Shown in pieces: positions 34,194-43,054 of a stretch of 64,000 nt of DNA. The DNA comes from Bradyrhizobium sp. U87765 SZCCT0048. Lineage in GTDB: Bacteria > Pseudomonadota > Alphaproteobacteria > Rhizobiales > Xanthobacteraceae. Under the pieces are notes generated by a model, which was not told where the DNA came from, did not search any database, and saw only the letters and a list, made by a program, of their open reading frames with translations. Every line of letters starts with the position of its first letter. Position 1 is the first letter of the stretch. A program made the position numbers and the translations under genes. The stretch spans positions 570,001 through 634,000 of the forward strand of contig NZ_JAFCMM010000003.1 in the NCBI RefSeq assembly GCF_018131225.1, in the 5' to 3' direction.

Positions 34194-35984
34194 TCAGAAC
34201 GCCTCGGCGGGCAGTTCCATCACGGTCGCCGCGCCGGTCTGGATGCGGGCGAGATGCGTCGCTGTCTCCGGCAGCATCCGTTCCATGAAGAACTTGCCGG
34301 TCACCAGCTTGGTCGAGAGATAGCTCGAGGTGTCGCCCGCCGCGATCTTGCCCTGGGCCACCTTGACCATCCGCGCCCACATGTACCCCATCACCACGAG
34401 GCCGAAGAGATGCATGTAGTCGGTGGAGCCGGCGCCGGCATTCTCGGGCTTGCCCATCGCGTTCTGCATCAGCCACATCGTCGCCTGCTGCAGGTGGCCG
34501 AGCGCGGTGCTCAGCGGCGCGACATAGGGTTTCATCGCCTCGTCGGCGGCGTTCTCCTTGGCGAAGCTGCCAACCTCGTTGAAGAACGCCATGGCGGCAC
34601 GGCCGCCGTCGCGCGGCAGCTTGCGGCCGACGAGATCCAGCGCCTGGATGCCGTTGGCGCCTTCATAGATCATGGCGATGCGGGCATCGCGCACGAACTG
34701 CTCCATGCCCCACTCGGCGATATAGCCATGGCCGCCGAACATCTGCTGGGCGGCGACCGAATTGGCGAAGCCGACATCGGTGAGCACGCCCTTGAGCACC
34801 GGCGTCAGCAGGCCCATATGGTCGTCGGCCTCCTGGCGATCGGCGGCATTGTCGGAGCGGTGGGCGACGTCGCTCTTGAGCGAGGTCCACACCACGAGCG
34901 CACGCGCCGCTTCGTTGAAGGCACGAATGGTCAGCAGCGTGCGGCGCACGTCCGGATGCACGATGATCGGATCGGCCGGCTTGTCCGGCGCCTTGGCGCC
35001 GGACAGCGAACGGCCCTGCAGGCGCTCGCGCGCATAGGCGACCGCGTTCTGATAGGCGACTTCCGACTGCGCGAGGCCCTGAACGGCGACGCCGAGCCGC
35101 GCCTCGTTCATCATCACGAACATGGCGTTGAGGCCCTTGTTCTCCTCGCCGACCAGCCAGCCCGTGGCGTTGTCGTAGTTCATCACACAGGTGGAATTGC
35201 CGTGGATGCCCATCTTGTGCTCGATCGAGCCGCACGACACGCCATTGCCGGCGCCGAGCGTGCCGTCGGCATTGACGAGACGCTTGGGCACCACGAACAG
35301 CGAGATGCCCTTGACGCCCGCCGGCGCGCCCTCGATGCGGGCGATCACCAGGTGGACGATATTCTCGGTGATGTCCTGGTCGCCGCCGGAGATGAAGATC
35401 TTGGTGCCCGAGATCTTGTAGCTGCCGTCGGCCTGCTTGACCGCTTTCGTGCGCAGCAGCCCGAGATCCGTGCCGCAATGCGGCTCGGTGAGGTTCATGG
35501 TGCCGGCCCATTTGCCGGCCAGCATGTTCGGCACGAAGGTGTTCTTCTGCTCTTCGGTGCCATGGACCATCAGCGCGGCAACCGCGCCGAGGGTGAGGCC
35601 GTGATACATGGAGAACGCCATGTTGGCCGAGATCATGAATTCATTGACGCTCTGTGCCAGCGTCGCCGGCAGCCCCTGGCCGCCATGGCTCACGGGGCCG
35701 GCAAGGCCGATCCAGCCGCCATCGCCGAGCTGGCGGAAAGCTTCCTTGAAGCCCTTTGGCGTGGAGACCCGGCCGTCGTCATGACGGGTGCAGCCTTCGA
35801 GGTCGCCGACGCGGTTGAGCGGCTGCAGCACCTCTTCGCTGAACTTGGCGGCTTCCGACAGGATCGCCTCACGCACGTCCGCGGACGCGTCGCTGAAACC
35901 CGGCAGGTTGTTGTAGCGGTCGATCTGGAAAACGTCGTTGAGCAGGAAAGTCACGTCCTCGACGGGCGCCCGATAGCTCGGCAT
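34194..35984 (-). CDS. Acyl-CoA dehydrogenase (DmdC/FadE-like, 596 aa)
   Basis: A 596-residue flavoprotein of the long acyl-CoA dehydrogenase group with an extra C-terminal acetyl-CoA-dehydrogenase-like domain. It starts MPSYRAPVEDVTFLLNDVF, the short N-terminal extension typical of this family, preceded by GAGAGA. FAD/substrate signatures are MNLTEPHCGTDLGLLRT and KIFISGGDQDITEN. The catalytic glutamate lies in IYEGANGIQALDLVGRKL. Family members include 3-methylmercaptopropionyl-CoA dehydrogenase and general fatty acyl-CoA dehydrogenases; the thiolase/FadB neighbours favour beta-oxidation. The C-terminal helical domain from about 470 is intact. Confidence 0.93.
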   Translation of the reverse strand: MPSYRAPVEDVTFLLNDVFQIDRYNNLPGFSDASADVREAILSEAAKFSEEVLQPLNRVGDLEGCTRHDDGRVSTPKGFKEAFRQLGDGGWIGLAGPVSHGGQGLPATLAQSVNEFMISANMAFSMYHGLTLGAVAALMVHGTEEQKNTFVPNMLAGKWAGTMNLTEPHCGTDLGLLRTKAVKQADGSYKISGTKIFISGGDQDITENIVHLVIARIEGAPAGVKGISLFVVPKRLVNADGTLGAGNGVSCGSIEHKMGIHGNSTCVMNYDNATGWLVGEENKGLNAMFVMMNEARLGVAVQGLAQSEVAYQNAVAYARERLQGRSLSGAKAPDKPADPIIVHPDVRRTLLTIRAFNEAARALVVWTSLKSDVAHRSDNAADRQEADDHMGLLTPVLKGVLTDVGFANSVAAQQMFGGHGYIAEWGMEQFVRDARIAMIYEGANGIQALDLVGRKLPRDGGRAAMAFFNEVGSFAKENAADEAMKPYVAPLSTALGHLQQATMWLMQNAMGKPENAGAGSTDYMHLFGLVVMGYMWARMVKVAQGKIAAGDTSSYLSTKLVTGKFFMERMLPETATHLARIQTGAATVMELPAEAF

Positions 35985-36245
35985 GTCTGTCTCTCTCCCC
36001 TTGATCGAAATCTTAACTGCCTCATTAAGAAAAATTTTGCATCGCAGCAATGCCTTTTTGGAACTAACACCTCAAATCAGACGAAAGGATGGGATCGGCG
36101 CCCCCAGCATCCGCGACACGGTGACCGCCCGCCAGCCCTGTACGCAGCCAGTCTCAAGCTGGAGGTAATCACGCCCGGCACAAGGGTCCGGGGCCGCAAA
36201 TATCTGCCCCGGTTCCCGAACTTTTCGGCCGCCGCGGCCCGCTCC

Positions 36246-36260
36246 TTAACCCGTTGTTTA
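36246..36260. promoter_or_regulatory. Candidate CtrA box upstream of the PodJ-like gene
   Basis: TTAA-N7-TTTA at 36246-36260 matches the CtrA consensus TTAA-N7-TTAA at seven of eight positions, 123 bases before the ATG. CtrA controls polar-development genes in Caulobacter and is conserved in Rhizobiales. The rest of the gap 35985-36382 shows an AT-rich patch at 36010-36065 and nothing else recognised. Confidence 0.4.
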
Positions 36261-36382
36261 CCGTAACGAGAAAAAGTCACGGCTGGAAATGGGCACGCTG
36301 CCGCGAAATTCGCTTTTATTCTCAAGGAGAGCGCGGCGAGCCTGAGGGCGCTGAAAAGCGCCGGTCAACACCGGACCCTGGC

Positions 36383-39300
36383 ATGACATCTCGCGTACCG
36401 AGAAGCGTTGAAGCGACCGATCCGGCGACCCAGGACCGCGCCGAGGCTGCGGCGCGGCGCGCCGGCATGTCGCTCAACGACTGGCTCGCGACCACCGGCG
36501 GCACTCAGCCGCCGGCTGCGCGCAGCGCCGCCGCGGATGTCGCCGAAATTCATCATCGCCTCGATTCGATCACCCGTCAGATCGAGCGTATCTCGCAGGT
36601 CGCCAGCACCGCTCCGCAGACCGAAGGCCCCGGCGTCGCGCGCGAGCTCAACGACGCCATTGCCCGCCTCGACGCACGCATCGCCCAGATCAACACGCCG
36701 CCCGCCCCGCCACCGGTGCAGCCGGCACCGCCGCTGCAGGCCGCGCAACAGCCCGAGCCGCCGCACCGTCCCGCGGCCGCACCGCAGGCCGAGGCCGCTC
36801 CGGCGCCGCGCCGCCAGGCGACCACCATTCCCGAACTGCTCGATTTCGACATTGCCGAGATTCGCGCACGCCAGGCCGAGCTGAACAGCGAGGCGCCGCC
36901 GTCGCGCCTGTCCGCGTCCGCCGCAGCGACGATGGCGCCGCCCTCTCCGCCGCCCGCCCAGCCTGCGGCGCCTGCCGCCGCCGCGCCCGACATGTCGGCG
37001 TTCGAAAAGCAGCTGCAGCACCTCACCAGCCAGATCGAGAGCCTGCGCCGGCCTGACGGCGTCGAGCAGTCGATCGCGGCCTTCCGCAACGAACTCGCGG
37101 AGATGCGCGCCGTCATCACCGACGCGCTGCCGCGCCGGGCGCTGGAAGCGCTGGAAAACGAGATCCGCGCGGTGGCGCGACGCATCGACGAGGGCCACCA
37201 GAACGGCATCGACGCCAAAGCGCTGCAGAGCATCGAGCAGGGCCTGCGCGACATCCATACCACGCTGCAGAAGTTGACGCCCGCCGAGCAGCTCGCCGGC
37301 TTCGACGAGGCGATCCGCAACCTCGGCGACAAGATGGATATCCTGGTGCGCACCAATCCGGACAGCGGATCGGTGCAGCAGCTCGAAGGCGCGATCGGCG
37401 CGTTGCGCGCGATCGTGTCCAACGTCGCCTCGAACGACGCGCTGGCCCGGCTCAGCGACGACGTGCGCGGCCTCGCTTCCAGGATGGATCAGGTTTCCCA
37501 CGAGCAGGCCGCCCACGCCGGCTTCGCCGGCTCGCTGGCGGCGCTGGAACAGCGCATCGCCGTGCTGACCACGACGCTCGAGAAGCGCGAACGGCCGGCC
37601 GACGACTGCAGCCAGCTCGAGGCCGCGGTGCGGCTGCTGTCGGACCGCATCGATCATCTGCAGGTCGGCCACGACACGTCTTCGGCCTTCACCCATGTCG
37701 AACAGCGCATCCAGCAGTTGCTCGAGCGGCTGGAGACGGTGGACTCGCGCACGGCCAATTTCGGCCGCGTCGAGAGCGGCCTCGCCGACATCCTGCGTCA
37801 TCTCGAGGACCAGCGCCTCTCCTTCGCCGCGCTCAGCGAGACCCGCGCCGGCCCGTCGGCGATGGACAACGAGGCCTTCGGCACGATCCGGCGGGAGATC
37901 GCCGATCTTCGCCACAGCCAGTCGGAAACCGATCGCAACACCCAGGACGCACTCGAGAGCGTGCACAACACCCTCGGCCATGTCGTCGACCGCCTGGCGA
38001 TGATCGAAACCGATCTGCGCGAGAGCCGTACCGCCCGACCGGCCGGCCAGGACGTGCACGACCGTGCCGGCGAGCGGCCGCGCGACCGCGCGCCGGAGCG
38101 GCCATCGCCACCGATGTTCGCCGAACCGGCCCCGCTGGCGCGCGAGAGCGCGCCGCCACTCGCGCCGATCATCTCATCGACCGCGATCTCCGCGCCGATG
38201 CCCGCTCCCTCGCGCCTGGCCGTTACTCCGCCGCCGCGCCCGGATCTGCCCAACCCCGTCGCAGCCCAGACCTCCGCGCATCGTCCGCCCCCGCCGCCGC
38301 CCGGTCCGGCGCCGCAGGCCATTCAGGAGATTCTCACCGCAGCGGCTCATCCCGAGCGGGCGCCGGCCCCACCCGCCCCTCAGCCTGCGGCGCAGAACCT
38401 TACTGCCCAGAATTTTGCCGCCCAGAATTTTGCCGCTCAAGCCGCGCGCCCGATCGATCCCGACCTGCCGCCGGATTACCCGCTCGAGCCGGGAACGCGA
38501 CCGCAGGAGCGCACCGCTCCGCCAGTGACGCCGTCGCAGCGCATCGCCGCGTCCGAGAGCGTGCTGAGCGAGATCCCGAACGCCGCAAAAGAAGCCGCCA
38601 GCACGTCGAGCTTCATTGCGGCCGCGCGCCGCGCCGCCCAGGCAGCGGCCAACACCGCCAAGGACAAACCGAAGGACAAGGGCAAGGACAAGCCGGGTCG
38701 TGTCGCCGCTCTGGCCAATGCCGCGCGCGGCGCCAAGGCCGACAAGGCCAAGGCTGAGGCGCGAACGGCCGTCAGGAACGAGACCAAGGGCGAGACCCGA
38801 GCGTCGTCGCGCATCCGCTCGCTGCTGGTCGGCGCCAGCGTGGTCGTGATCGTGCTCAGCGGCTTCCGCATGGCGATGAACATGTTCGACGGTGGCGGCC
38901 ACGACACGCCGCCCGCGGCCGCGGTCGACAAGCCTGCCGACAAGCCGATGGAGAAGTCGAGCGAGGCCGCGCCGCCGGTTCTGTTCGATCCCGGCCGCGC
39001 GCAGCAGCAGGGCGAACTGACGCTGCCGTCCATGACCTCGCCGACGCCGATCGATCGCCAGGCCCGCAGTGTGCCGACCGCGCCCGCGGCCGCTCCAGCC
39101 GGCAGCAACGCCGCGACCGCGCCGGGCGACGACAAGGCCGCCTCGCCGGACGTCACCGGCAGCATCACCGTGCCGCCTGCAGCGCCGGTGCCGGCAACGC
39201 CGTACAAGCCGATCACGCTCAATCCGGTAACGGATGCTCTCCCCGATGCGATCGGCGGTGCCGTGCTGCGCAGCGCGGCGCTTAAGGGTGATCCGGCCGC

Positions 39301-39958
39301 TGCCTATGAAGTCGCGGTGCGCTACGCCGAAGGCAAGGGCGTGGCCGTGAACTACGAGGAAGCGGTGAAGTGGTACGACCGCGCCGCCGACGCAGGCATC
39401 GTACCCGCGATGTTCCGCCTCGGCACGCTCTACGAAAAGGGCCTTGGCCTGCCCAAGGACGTCGACGCCGCGCGCCGCTACTACATCCGCGCCGCCGAGC
39501 GCAGCAACGCCAAGGCGATGCACAACCTCGCGGTGCTCGACGCCGACGGCGGCAGCAAGGGCCCGAACTACAAGAGCGCGGCGCAGTGGTTCCGCAAGGC
39601 CGCCGACTACGGCGTCGCCGACAGCCAGTACAATCTCGGCATCCTCTACGCCCGGGGCATCGGGGTGGAGCAGAACCTTGCCGAGTCCTACAAGTGGTTC
39701 AGCCTCGCGGCCTCACAGGGCGACGCCGACTCGAGCCGCAAGCGCGACGATGTCGCTCGTCGCCTCGATCCGCAATCGCTGGCCGCCGCCAAGCTGGCGC
39801 TGCAGACCTTCAACCCGGAGGTCCAGCCCAGCGACGCCATCAGCGTGCCGGCCCCGGTCGGCGGCTGGGACGCCGCCGCGACACCGGCGCCCGCGCCGAC
39901 CGCCGCCAAGCGCTATCCGGGCAAGCCGGCCGCCAAGCTGACCACGGCCGCGCGCTAG
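36383..39958 (+). CDS. PodJ-like polar organising protein with Sel1 repeats
   Basis: A 1191-residue bitopic membrane protein. The N-terminal AARRAGMSLNDWLATTGG (about 21-40) resembles the motif that opens PodJ-like proteins. Cytoplasmic coiled coils occupy about 50-100 and 215-560, then a proline-rich tract (about 590-720) with a triplicated AQNFA motif, an Ala/Lys-rich segment and one transmembrane helix (about 812-832, SLLVGASVVVIVLSGF). A linker leads to four Sel1 repeats (about 966-1108), which would lie in the periplasm. This is the order of Caulobacter PodJ, a polar scaffold. No peptidoglycan-binding domain is apparent. ATG 36383 lacks a strong ribosome-binding site. Confidence 0.78.
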   Translation: MTSRVPRSVEATDPATQDRAEAAARRAGMSLNDWLATTGGTQPPAARSAAADVAEIHHRLDSITRQIERISQVASTAPQTEGPGVARELNDAIARLDARIAQINTPPAPPPVQPAPPLQAAQQPEPPHRPAAAPQAEAAPAPRRQATTIPELLDFDIAEIRARQAELNSEAPPSRLSASAAATMAPPSPPPAQPAAPAAAAPDMSAFEKQLQHLTSQIESLRRPDGVEQSIAAFRNELAEMRAVITDALPRRALEALENEIRAVARRIDEGHQNGIDAKALQSIEQGLRDIHTTLQKLTPAEQLAGFDEAIRNLGDKMDILVRTNPDSGSVQQLEGAIGALRAIVSNVASNDALARLSDDVRGLASRMDQVSHEQAAHAGFAGSLAALEQRIAVLTTTLEKRERPADDCSQLEAAVRLLSDRIDHLQVGHDTSSAFTHVEQRIQQLLERLETVDSRTANFGRVESGLADILRHLEDQRLSFAALSETRAGPSAMDNEAFGTIRREIADLRHSQSETDRNTQDALESVHNTLGHVVDRLAMIETDLRESRTARPAGQDVHDRAGERPRDRAPERPSPPMFAEPAPLARESAPPLAPIISSTAISAPMPAPSRLAVTPPPRPDLPNPVAAQTSAHRPPPPPPGPAPQAIQEILTAAAHPERAPAPPAPQPAAQNLTAQNFAAQNFAAQAARPIDPDLPPDYPLEPGTRPQERTAPPVTPSQRIAASESVLSEIPNAAKEAASTSSFIAAARRAAQAAANTAKDKPKDKGKDKPGRVAALANAARGAKADKAKAEARTAVRNETKGETRASSRIRSLLVGASVVVIVLSGFRMAMNMFDGGGHDTPPAAAVDKPADKPMEKSSEAAPPVLFDPGRAQQQGELTLPSMTSPTPIDRQARSVPTAPAAAPAGSNAATAPGDDKAASPDVTGSITVPPAAPVPATPYKPITLNPVTDALPDAIGGAVLRSAALKGDPAAAYEVAVRYAEGKGVAVNYEEAVKWYDRAADAGIVPAMFRLGTLYEKGLGLPKDVDAARRYYIRAAERSNAKAMHNLAVLDADGGSKGPNYKSAAQWFRKAADYGVADSQYNLGILYARGIGVEQNLAESYKWFSLAASQGDADSSRKRDDVARRLDPQSLAAAKLALQTFNPEVQPSDAISVPAPVGGWDAAATPAPAPTAAKRYPGKPAAKLTTAAR
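38390..38434 (+). repeat. 15-bp tandem repeat within the PodJ-like gene
   Basis: Two exact copies of GCCCAGAATTTTGCC (38405-38419 and 38420-38434) follow a diverged copy (38390-38404), encoding AQNLT-AQNFA-AQNFA in the proline-rich linker. The AATTTT core is unusually AT-rich for this gene. Confidence 0.85.
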
Positions 39959-40081
39959 TGCGGCGTTTCGCACTGGCGCGCGCCGCCTGCGCATCCCATC
40001 CATGGAATATTTAGCCCGACCTGCTATCGGTCGCTGAGCGGGCCGGCGCAGATGCCCGGCCCGCCGACAAGGGCCCCGCGC

Positions 40082-41008
40082 GTGCAGATCTACCTTCCGA
40101 TCGCCGACCTGCCGGTCAATATGTTCCTGCTGCTGGCCATGGGCATGGCAGTGGGTTTCGTCTCCGGCATGTTCGGCATCGGCGGCGGCTTCCTGATGAC
40201 ACCGCTGCTGATCTTCGTCGGCATTTCCCCCGCGGTCGCGGTCGCCTCGGTGTCCAGCCACATCGCCGCATCGTCGTTCTCCGGCGCGCTTTCCTACTGG
40301 CGCCGCCGCGCCATCGATCCGGCGCTGGCGCTGGTGCTGCTGAGCGGCGGCCTCATCGGCACCGCGCTCGGCGTCTGGCTGTTCACCGCCCTGCGCTCGC
40401 TCGGCCAGCTCGACCTGATGATCGCGCTGTCCTATGTGGTGCTGCTATCGGGCGTCGGCGGACTGATGCTGTGGGAAGGCCTCGCCACGATGCGGCGGGC
40501 CCGCCGCGGCGAGAAGGTGACGCTGCGCCGCTCGGGCGGCCATGGCTGGATCCATGGCCTGCCGCTGAAGGTGCGCTTCAAGCGCTCCAAGATCTACCTG
40601 TCGGTGATCCCGATCGCCGCAGTCGGCCTGCTGATCGGTTTCGTCGGCGCAGTGATGGGCATCGGCGGCGCGTTCCTGCTGATCCCGATCATGATCTACC
40701 TGCTGCGGGTGCCGACCAGCACCGTGATCGGCACCGCACAGGTGCTCACCCTCGCCACCATGGCGATCGCCACCCTCCTGCATGCGTTGACCAACCATCT
40801 CGTCGACGCCGTGCTCGCCCTGATCCTGATGGTCGGCGGCGTCACCGGCGCCCAGTTCGGCGCCCGCGCCGGCCAGCGCATTCGCGGCGAACACCTGCGC
40901 ATGCTGCTCGGTCTGCTGATCCTCGCGGTCGGCGTCCGCTTCGCCATCGAACTGGTGATCCGTCCGCAGGACCTGTTCACCATCCGCGAGATCGGGGGCG
41001 GCCAGTGA
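40082..41008 (+). CDS. TSUP (TauE/SafE) family sulfite/organosulfonate exporter
   Basis: A 308-residue inner-membrane protein with eight or so transmembrane helices and the duplicated TSUP motif: GFVSGMFGIGGGFLMTPLLI early and GFVGAVMGIGGAFLLIPIMI late. The start is GTG 40082 (MQIYLPIADLPVNM), preceded by AAGGG. Family members export sulfite, sulfoacetate and similar anions, generally by proton exchange. Its stop overlaps the GTG of the following TIGR02186 gene (GTGA); this pair recurs in Rhizobiales, which suggests the two proteins work together. Confidence 0.9.
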   Translation: MQIYLPIADLPVNMFLLLAMGMAVGFVSGMFGIGGGFLMTPLLIFVGISPAVAVASVSSHIAASSFSGALSYWRRRAIDPALALVLLSGGLIGTALGVWLFTALRSLGQLDLMIALSYVVLLSGVGGLMLWEGLATMRRARRGEKVTLRRSGGHGWIHGLPLKVRFKRSKIYLSVIPIAAVGLLIGFVGAVMGIGGAFLLIPIMIYLLRVPTSTVIGTAQVLTLATMAIATLLHALTNHLVDAVLALILMVGGVTGAQFGARAGQRIRGEHLRMLLGLLILAVGVRFAIELVIRPQDLFTIREIGGGQ

Positions 41009-41793
41009 AGCGGGCGAGCCGGATCGGCACACGTCTTGCCACGCTCCTGATCGCGGCCTGCGCCGGCAGCGCGGCCTGTGCAGAACGGTTGATCGTGTCG
41101 GTGTCCAACCACCGCGTCACGGTGACCTCGAACTACACCGGCGAGGAGTTGGTGCTGTTCGGCGCCATCGAGCGCGACGCCGGCACACCGCCGGCGCGCG
41201 GCGGCTACGACCTCGTGGTCACGGTGAGCGGCCCGCGCATCGATCTCGTGACACGGCGCAAGGAGCGCAAATTCGGCATCTGGGTCAACACCGACTCCCG
41301 CCAGTTCCTGCAGGTGCCGTCCTATCTCGCGGTGTTTGCCAATCGGCCGTTCGAGGCAGTGGCCGCGCCCGACGTGCAGCGCCGCCTGCAGCTCGGGTTG
41401 AACCATGTGCTGCTGACCCAGCGGGTCGGAACGGACTACGCCGACGTGGTCGCGAGCGATCCGTTCCGCAGTGCGTTCGTGCGGCTGCGCGGCGAGCACG
41501 GGCTGTACCGCGAGGAGACCAACGCCGTCACTTTCCTGACGCCGACGCTGTTTCGCACCACCATTCCGCTGCCGGCCGAGGTTCCGATCGGCAGCTATGA
41601 CGTCGACATCAAGCTGCTGTCCGACGGCGCGCTGGTGACCAGAACGGAGACCGCGTTCGAGATCGTCAAGGTCGGCTTCGAGCAGTTCGTCGCCACATCG
41701 GCGCGGCAACAGCCGCTGCTCTATGGCCTGATCACGGTGATGATGGCACTCCTCACCGGCTGGCTGGCGTCCGAGATCTTCCGGCGCGACTAG
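41005..41793 (+). CDS. TIGR02186 family membrane-anchored periplasmic protein
   Basis: A 262-residue protein with a signal peptide (MKRASRIGTRLATLLIAACAGSAACA), a beta-rich periplasmic domain and a single C-terminal transmembrane helix (about 236-256, LLYGLITVMMALLTGWLASEIF). Its family is found almost always beside a TSUP exporter in alphaproteobacteria, with unknown function. Recognisable blocks are SNYTGEELVLFGAIERD, RKERKFGIWVN and DPFRSAFVRLRGEHGLY. The GTG start overlaps the exporter stop by four bases, so translation is coupled. A role as a periplasmic adaptor is inference. Confidence 0.85.
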   Translation: MKRASRIGTRLATLLIAACAGSAACAERLIVSVSNHRVTVTSNYTGEELVLFGAIERDAGTPPARGGYDLVVTVSGPRIDLVTRRKERKFGIWVNTDSRQFLQVPSYLAVFANRPFEAVAAPDVQRRLQLGLNHVLLTQRVGTDYADVVASDPFRSAFVRLRGEHGLYREETNAVTFLTPTLFRTTIPLPAEVPIGSYDVDIKLLSDGALVTRTETAFEIVKVGFEQFVATSARQQPLLYGLITVMMALLTGWLASEIFRRD

Positions 41794-41855
41794 ATTGTCT
41801 GGGATTGAATCTATTGCGGCTTCCGATCAGCAGCGGCGACCTCCAAAGTCGGCGT

Positions 41856-42242
41856 TTATTCACTGAGACGATCAATTTCCTCAATGGACATTTCTGCAGA
41901 GAGGCCGAAAAGCTGGAGCGCCGTCGCAGCTTTGGACCGAAGGGCTTTCCAAATCACGCTTTCTCGAATCAGCACGATCGCCTCGTCACGCGATTGCGCC
42001 GACAGCGCATCTCCAGAATACACTTCGATATATGCGAACAGATCTTCCAGCGCACCACGCTGAGCATCAGTCAATACGGCCTCGTTTTCGGGGCGGCGGA
42101 CAATGTACTTCAGACTATCCACGTTCTCTAGGAGCTCGACATCCACCACGTACTCGTTGGGAGTTCCAGCGATTCCATAACGTTCCTGGAACGGCAGCGA
42201 AGACAGCTGCGCGAGGCGCCAGGTTATGTCTCCAGTATTCAT
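41856..42242 (-). CDS. Orphan small acidic protein in an AT-richer patch
   Basis: I do not recognise this 128-residue, soluble, acidic protein, with no signal peptide or membrane segment. It reads MNTGDITWRLAQLSSLP, then a mixed region with ENVDSLKYIVRRPENE, then helices rich in E, A and L (LTDAQRGALEDLFAYIEVY; SIEEIDRLSE). Codon use is plainly less GC-rich than its neighbours, its stop lies in a shared AT-rich convergent gap, and a palindromic repeat stands just upstream. These are signs of recent acquisition. GAGCGG lies before the ATG. An immunity-like or accessory role is possible but unproven. Confidence 0.6.
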   Translation of the reverse strand: MNTGDITWRLAQLSSLPFQERYGIAGTPNEYVVDVELLENVDSLKYIVRRPENEAVLTDAQRGALEDLFAYIEVYSGDALSAQSRDEAIVLIRESVIWKALRSKAATALQLFGLSAEMSIEEIDRLSE

Positions 42243-42271
42243 CGCGATCCGCTCGGCAAGGGAGTAGGCCG

Positions 42272-42350
42272 TTCATCCTTCGAGGCTCGCGGAGCTTGTC
42301 ATCGGTCCGTGCTTCGCGCGGACCCGTTGGCTCGCGCCTCAGGATGACGG
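42272..42350. repeat. Imperfect palindromic intergenic repeat
   Basis: TTCATCCTTCGAGGCTCGC at the left pairs imperfectly with CTCGCGCCTCAGGATGACGG at the right. An internal hairpin GTCCGTG/CGCGGAC around CTTCG sits between. Elements with CATCCTTCGAG...CTCAGGATGA arms are, as I recall, frequent between genes in Bradyrhizobium relatives. Confidence 0.65.
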
Positions 42351-42384
42351 ACTATTAGCTCAGCCTAACTTATCAAACATTACC

Positions 42385-43011
42385 TCAGCCGAGCGCGCGC
42401 CAGGCCTCGACAAAGGCTCGCGCCCGGTCGCCGACCGCCGCGGCATCCATGCCTGGCATGTAGAGGGCCGAGCCAAGACCGAAACCCGTGGCGCCGGCGG
42501 CCACGAAGTCCGTCATCCGCGCGGGCGTGATACCGCCGACCGGCAGCACACGCGTTTCGCGCGGCAGCACCGCACGCATAGCTTTCAGCACCGGCGGCGT
42601 CAGGAGCTCGGCGGGAAAAAGCTTGAGCGCATCGGCGCCGGCCGCGAGCGCAGCGAACGCCTCGGTCGGCGTGGCGATGCCCGGCACGCACCACAGCCCT
42701 GCGGCCTTCGCGGCGCTGATGACGGCGACGTCGGCATGGGGCATCACCACGAGACGGCCGCCGGCTTCGGCGACCTCCACGACCTGCTGTGACGACAGCA
42801 CGGTTCCGGCACCGACCACGGCGCGGCCGCCGAGCGCCGCCGCGAGACGGCGAATACTGTCGCAGGGCTGCGGCGAATTGAGCGGCACCTCGATCAGCGT
42901 GAATCCGGCCCGCACCAGCGCCTCGCCGACCGCCACCGCGTCATCGGGCGTGATGCCGCGCAGGATCGCAACCAGAGGCAAGCGTGTGAGCGCGGCGTCG
43001 AGCGAGATCAT
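42385..43011 (-). CDS. dgoA: 2-dehydro-3-deoxy-6-phosphogalactonate aldolase
   Basis: A 208-residue class I aldolase of the KDPG/KDPGal family. The Schiff-base lysine is Lys130 (GADALKLFPAE), with the catalytic glutamate in IEVPLNSPQP (Glu41). The PLNSPQP sequence is the DgoA rather than the Eda form, so it probably splits 6-phospho-2-dehydro-3-deoxygalactonate into pyruvate and glyceraldehyde 3-phosphate. It lies 43 bases downstream of an IclR regulator in the same direction. A galactonate dehydratase, kinase or permease, the usual partners, are not in the window. Confidence 0.85.
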   Translation of the reverse strand: MISLDAALTRLPLVAILRGITPDDAVAVGEALVRAGFTLIEVPLNSPQPCDSIRRLAAALGGRAVVGAGTVLSSQQVVEVAEAGGRLVVMPHADVAVISAAKAAGLWCVPGIATPTEAFAALAAGADALKLFPAELLTPPVLKAMRAVLPRETRVLPVGGITPARMTDFVAAGATGFGLGSALYMPGMDAAAVGDRARAFVEAWRALG

Positions 43012-43054
43012 GCGACGCCCTCGCCGCGCGGCATGGGGCCAGGGAGGCCGATCA

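Noticed and set aside
33048..36266. Plus-strand open frame of 1072 codons
   Set aside because: It is antisense to fadA and the acyl-CoA dehydrogenase, both of which have full catalytic motifs and ribosome-binding sites.
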